Positions 58,951-64,000 of a stretch of DNA of 64,000 nucleotides are shown one piece after another. The position numbers were made by a program, and so were the translations under genes. The stretch is from Lunularia cruciata (taxonomy: Eukaryota; Streptophyta; Marchantiopsida; Lunulariales; Lunulariaceae). Within the stretch, counting starts at the first letter, position 1, and each line of letters begins with the position of its first letter. The notes beneath the pieces are model-generated. The model made no database searches. It worked only from the letters and a program-made list of their open reading frames with translations, and was not told where the DNA came from. The stretch spans positions 5,456,001 to 5,520,000 of the forward strand of contig OX419757.1 in NCBI GenBank assembly GCA_948567375.1. The letters are read 5' to 3'.

Positions 58951-60540
58951 ACAAAATTAGCTTTGAAGTTTTTTGTGTTTTTGACCTTTGCCCTATAAGA
59001 GGAAGTCCTCTTATGGTGACTCTTCAATCCAAAATACTTACACCATCATGTATAAAATCTCTAAAGATATTACCATGCTAATTTTCACCTTTATATAATT
59101 TGTCTAGCTAATGGTATTTAAGCAACAATAGATGTAAAATATGTAAACTCAAGTAAATTTATGGCTAGAAAAGGATCAAGGATTACCTTTGTCTACAAAC
59201 AAGTGGTCAATGAGTCTTTGGAAGACAAAAGCCAAAGTTATTGCAAGTGAAGGATAACATAAAGTGGAGAACTCACTCACACTCATGAGATAATCTTCAA
59301 GAGAAGAGGAAGATGACAAGCAACATGAAGGTGCACAATTTGCCCCACCGGAAGAAGAGCACACGGTAGAGAAGGAGAAGTTGGTCAAAGGAGAGGAGGA
59401 TCAAGAAGATCCACACCATGAAAAAGAAATTCATCTCAAAGGTAAACATGTCAAAGAAGCAAGAACTTTCAGCATGAAGGTAGAGGAAGGAGAAGAAGAT
59501 AGGAGTACTCAAAGCCAAAGACAAAGGGTAGGTACCCAAAGCAAAAAGTGAGGTACTTGAAGGTCCAATGCCCAAAGACAAAGATAAATTGAACATCAAG
59601 GCAGAAGGAAGACCTTTAGAGAAGGAAAATTAGGTCAAAGAAAATGAACCTACCAAAGGAGGAAGCATTCTAACAAACCCATTATCACAATGGTTATTCA
59701 TTTTGTTGGGCCAATTTTGGAGTTAATTGAAAAACTCTTGCCAATGTATCAAGAATTCCATGAGGAAGTAACAAACTATATCCTTGATGCACTAGTTGGA
59801 TCAAAACTTCCATCAAATCGAAGCAAAGAGGGAGAAGGCAAGGGATACAAAGGTAAGGAAAACAAGGAAGAAGGTTGGAGAGTAAACAACATGGCATAAG
59901 AGAACTATGAGATGAAGAAGAAAAATGATTCATTCAATGCAACTTAGGAAAAGTAGAAAGAGGAAATTTGGAAGCTATAGAGAGAGATACGGATTCTTTG
60001 TCTTGAGCAAAATCAAAGACAATAAGAGTTGAAGAACAACTATGGGCTCAAGATGAAGAAGGAACTAGCACCCAAAGCAAATTAAATGTAGCTAATGGGA
60101 ATGCAATAATGAAAAAAGTATAGATGAATGACTACCGCATCAAAGTGTGTTTTCAATTTAAAATGTTGCAAGAAAATTAAAGAAGAAGGAGGAGGAAATG
60201 GAGGCCAGTTGTGGCTAAATGATAGAAGAATTGATGATTGAGGTGCAAGTAATTTGCATAGGCCTAGAAGAAGAAAAGATAAAGATCCTCTAGCAAATGG
60301 ATGAGGCAAGAGATCAATTGGTGTGCCAATTGTGGAGAAGGCAATCCAATTCAGGCCACACCAAACCAAGCTACACAAGTTGAAGTTGTAAATTTAGACT
60401 CTAGAGGTGAGGGTCTACTCAAACAAGTAACAAGATCAATTGGTGGTACAATTAAGGGAGCACACCAACCAGAAATACAAAAAATCAAACAACACTCTTG
60501 TCCTTAGATTTGTAGATTATAAGGAGAAGGTGGACATGTT
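58951..60540 (+). pseudogene. Probable remains of a gag-like mobile-element protein
   Basis: This purine-rich stretch is broken by stops on the plus strand. The longest pieces are 59690-59899 (hydrophobic start, then KEGEGKGYKGKENKEE) and 60301-60507, which contains WCANCGEGNP and further on QVTRSIGGTIKGA. A cysteine pair followed by a TRS-like basic segment recalls the zinc-knuckle-to-protease region of plant Gypsy polyproteins, but the second half of a CCHC knuckle is missing. The assignment is weak. Confidence 0.35.
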
Positions 60541-62783
60541 GATTAGAATCTTGAGAAGCAAAGGTAGTTTTTTTAGTAAGATAGTTGAAGACTTTCTAGT
60601 CAAAGACCTTTGAGCTATAGGTTGAATGTAACCAAAGCCTTAGTAAGTGTACATATTCTTAGTATAAAATACCTTTGTAGTGAAAGATACTAAGTGAATA
60701 CATGATACCTTCCTTTGCTTGTGGAAGAAGCCTAATTAATCCACATTAGATAAGATTAGATGAGTAGATGGGATTAGTAATAAACAATACAAATGTACAT
60801 AAAAGATTTATAATATTCCACTTATTTGTTGGATCTCTTTGTTGAGAAGAAGGAAATTGTATATAGAGCTTTGGCCTGATGTGTTTTAAGTTCACTTTTT
60901 GGTAATAGAGGAAATTAGCAACGGGACCTTTGAACTCTCTCTCGCCATTTGCTTGCACATTGAGTATTGATTGGATAATTTTGTTGAGTAATGATGAGGA
61001 AGCTTGAAGTAAGAATGCATTTGCTTGAATGTAGGAGGATATTTGCACTTGTTTGATCCTTGGAGTTCCAAAGAAGCAAGGAAATATATGGCAACATTTT
61101 GAGTAACTAGAGCATTGAAAGTACCATCAAAACAAAAGCAACTCAATCAATCAATACAAGACTCTTTTAGAGATATGCCTTTGAGAAGTGTACAACCTCT
61201 AGAGTGGTTGTCTTTGACATGGACTGACCTTTGGTTTGAAGTGAGCCATCACCTTCAAGAAGAATTTGGAATAGATTTTTGATCCCTTTTTAGTAGTACA
61301 TCATATGGGATGACACTACACACTTTTAGGAGTAACTCTTGCCCAAGAGGTTAAATAGGAAATAATAAAGAACCATCAAATGCAATATTCTCTTCAATTC
61401 TAGCCAGTTTTGACATGTATCCTCAAATGAACTACCTATTCTTACCATTTTTACTATTAGTATGTCAACATTGGGTTGTCACATATTGCACTTCAGGTTT
61501 AGATGATAGACTTATGTCAATAATAAAGAAAATATTGTATGCATTTATTATGGAATTATATGTAATAGCTTAAACAAAGAAGTTAGGAAGTAGTCTTCAT
61601 ATCTTTATCTAAGATGAAAGTAAAATGGCATTTTTAGTATTTTGGTAATGAGAACATAATATATAAATTTAGGTGGTATAAGTTTTCATAACAATAAATT
61701 CATAATTATTTGCATATGTTATGTAGTATATGTGGTTTAAGTAGAAGAAGAAGTCAAGTATCTCAATAATTTTTGAGTCCATATAATCTAAGGTTTTGGT
61801 TTTTATTTTTACCTCATCTAGTTTGACCTCATATGTTTTATAATTTTCAATCACTTAGGCAAGATGTACTACAAGTTTTTGATTTTGAATGATCTTGGGT
61901 TTTTTGTTTTGTTTTCTTATTCTAATTTGATCAATATATACCTCTTTATAAAACTTGATCACTTAGTAGAGTGATGATACTAAGGAGGTAGAAAGCATTA
62001 TTTTTCCCTCTCAAGTGATGTTTGCTGCTGAAATGAAAGTGGCAATACTGGTTTCTAATGGTATAATTTATTATGAGATGATAAAGGTATAAATATCAAG
62101 TACTTAAATGAAATTTAAAGTACATATAACACTTGAGACCAAAATTGATTAGTTCTTATATGAGTTATTCTTGATTATATGACATGTTATGGTATCTTTA
62201 CAATCAAATTTTTTATATATATGCATGATAGATCATTATTATCTCTAATAATTTCAATTTCAATAAACATAGATACTTTACAAGCTATGGAGAAAGTTTA
62301 TTGAGATTGTTTCAAAATGGAAAGTTTGAGCACTTCAAAGTGGTTTTGATTTTGGAATTTCATTCATTCATTAATTTTATTCAACTCCTTTATCTTCTAT
62401 TCAATATTGTGCATTTTATGCATCAATATTAGCATTTGATAGTTTTAACGCATTGCAATTGTATTGAATCTCCTTACTATAATTCAAGTCTAGTATAATG
62501 ATAGATTTAATTCATTAGCTTCATTTTCATATCATATCACTAAGTAGTTAAGTTGTAATCCTTATATCTTACTTGCATAAACAAAGAGCTTTTGAAATCT
62601 AAAGAGCTCAATTGAGATGGGAACTTGAGGATTTGAGTCCCAAGACCCAAATTGGATCTCATATCTCAAGTTGAGTATCGAATAAAGGATTCTTTATACT
62701 ACTAAACCCAATGACTTTCCCATGATATTTACTCATCATATATCTCTCATAAGCAATGTATAATAACACAAAGATTGTATCAA
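60541..62783. other. Very AT-rich intergenic DNA
   Basis: No gene or known repeat recognised. GC is the lowest of the window between about 61500 and 62600. Confidence 0.45.
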
Positions 62784-63207
62784 TGTAACAATATGGAGTT
62801 TAACAACAAAGTTATTAGGGCTAACAAAGTAGCAAATAAGACAAATTAGCCTAGAATATTCCGGAAGTATCTAGGAAGCTTCTTGGGAAGCTTCTCGGCT
62901 AGCTTAGCTTGCACCTCAAGTAAGCAGCTTCTAGAAGGAAGCTTCTAGAAGCTTCCAACTAGCTTAGCTTGCACGCCAAATAGTCGACTTCTAGAAGGAA
63001 GCTTCTTGAGAAGCTTCTTGGTTAACTTGGCTTGCACTCTAAGAAAGTGGCTCGAGGAAGCTTCTTGAAAGCTTCTCAAGGCCTTGTATGTTACATATAA
63101 ATACCAAAACCAAAGTTCATGCTAGACATTTGGAGTTTTCCCTCATTCTAGCATCCCAATGTGAGCTTCCATTCTCCTATTTCTCTCCTCGGTCTTGGTC
63201 TTTTACA
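62784..63207 (+). mobile_element. LTR of a retrotransposon (5' LTR orientation) with heat-shock elements
   Basis: The 424-bp LTR starts TGTAACAATATGG and ends CTTTTACA. It is followed at once by a primer-binding site resembling the initiator-tRNA-Met type (TTGGTATTAGAG, 63208-63219; plant consensus TGGTATCAGAG). Within it are at least four clusters of inverted GAA/TTC pentamers: 62875-62896, 62930-62955, 62990-63017 and 63057-63075. Bases 62938-62955 read GAAGCTTCTAGAAGCTTC, a four-unit perfect heat-shock element. A TATA-like CATATAAATA lies at 63094-63103, 20-40 bp downstream of the last cluster. Two copies (63532-63942 is the other) confirm the borders. Confidence 0.85.
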
Positions 63208-63531
63208 TTGGTATTAGAGTAAGAATGGGATAGATGGAATTTATGGACCACCAAATCCACTTTTGCCAAACCATTAGGATTTTCATATCCAGATATTACC
63301 CAAGCATTGTTTCATACAATTCATCACCTCATGCTTTGGGTAAGATTTTTGGCATATGATCACCTTGTATAAGGAACCCTTGATACTTCCGGTTGTAACT
63401 TATGGAGAATAGTGGACGTGCTGCATCTATGTATTAATGAATTAGAGAAATTGGGAGTAGTGGGATACAATAGTAGCTATGGCGGCAATATCGGATGTTA
63501 TCCTTGTGATGCAACAACAAATTGAGTATTT
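63208..63531 (+). mobile_element. Leader and gag start of the LTR retrotransposon
   Basis: After the primer-binding site the leader runs to an ATG at 63479. The frame begins MAAISDVILVMQQQIEYF, like the glutamine-rich starts of plant gag proteins, and is cut by the inverted LTR that begins at 63532. The stop comes at 63560-63562, inside that LTR. The element is therefore a fragment: no protease, reverse transcriptase or integrase lies between the two LTRs. Confidence 0.6.
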
Positions 63532-63942
63532 TGTAAAAGACCAAAATCGAGGAGAGAAATAAGAGAATGGAAGTTCACATTAGGACGCTTGAATGTGAGA
63601 AAACTCCAAATACCTAGCATGAGCTTTGGCTTTGGTATTTATAGGTAGCATACAAGGCCCTTGAGCAGCTTCTCAGGAAGCTTCCTTGAGCCGCTTTCTT
63701 AGAGTGCAAGCCAAGTTAACTGGAAAGTTTCTCAAGAAGCTTCCTTCTGGAAGCCGCCTACTTGGCATGCAAGCTAAGCTAGTTAGAAGCTTCTATAAGC
63801 TACTTGCTTGGGGCACAAGTTAACTAGTTGGGAAGCTTCCCAAGAAGCTTTGTAGATGCTTCTAGAATATTCTAGGCTAATTTGGCTTATTCTCTACTTT
63901 GTTAGCCTTACTAACTATGTCGCTAAATTCTATATTATTACA
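63532..63942 (-). mobile_element. Second LTR copy, inverted orientation
   Basis: The 411-bp reverse complement of the LTR at 62784-63207 runs from TGTAAAAGACC to ATTATTACA. Both copies share the TATA region (GGTATTTATAG here), the AGTGCAAGCCAAGTTAAC and GCAAGCTAAGCTAGTT blocks and several GAAGCTTC units. By eye identity is about 80-85 percent, so the insertions are old or come from different subfamilies. No primer-binding site follows its inner end, and no matching 5-bp target duplication flanks it. Confidence 0.85.
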
Positions 63943-64000
63943 ACCTTACTCAATTGTTGGATGAACAAGACCAGCAATGATGAGAACATATAGAGAGAGT

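Noticed and set aside
1-64000. CRISPR arrays, bacterial operons or phage genes
   Set aside because: No regularly spaced direct repeats with unique spacers and no bacterial gene structure. The genes are plant-type with GT-AG introns.

Overview
The window looks like nuclear DNA of a land plant. It holds a member of the plant-specific HSPRO (Hs1pro-1) family, a protein with a chloroplast-transit-like N-terminus and GT-AG introns, in long AT-rich gene-poor stretches full of decayed retroelements. The reverse-transcriptase lineage in the middle and the mixed gene structures make me think of a seed-free plant (bryophyte or fern). That placement is impression, not proof.

Layout. (1) 1-5 kb: two plus-strand genes, an SLC35F5-like EamA transporter (1010-2356) and a thioredoxin-like Clot gene in two exons (3830-3968 and 4691-4938), whose CPDC active site is split by the intron. 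(2) 5-45 kb: no protein gene I can defend. It holds a decayed non-LTR-like retroelement (about 20.75-24.03 kb), some 20 short copies of that element's 3' tail, two 1.1-kb terminal-inverted-repeat elements (18.1 and 36.1 kb), several hairpins, local tandem duplications, and a GC-richer island near 16.6-17.2 kb that may be organelle-derived. (3) 45-54.5 kb: the second gene cluster. HSPRO-like (46877-48460, +) is followed by a TPR-SET protein (50180-52375, +), facing a two-exon chloroplast membrane protein (53508-54478, -). (4) 54.7-64 kb: AT-rich repeat territory with a second decayed copy of the retroelement end, a long (GA)n tract, a 700-bp foldback and, at the right edge, an LTR retrotransposon fragment.

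The five convincing genes do not form a pathway: a membrane solute carrier, a cytosolic redox protein, a stress-associated plant protein, a probable protein methyltransferase and a plastid protein. Each probably has its own promoter.

The most interesting signals are in the repeats. The LTRs at 62.8-63.9 kb carry arrays of near-perfect heat-shock elements just upstream of a TATA box, as expected of a heat-responsive retrotransposon, and two LTRs stand in inverted orientation around a primer-binding site and a gag start. The short interspersed repeat with a GGGGCTTAGCCCC palindrome can be linked to the 3' end of the reverse-transcriptase element, and two copies are flanked by exact 12-13 bp target-site duplications.
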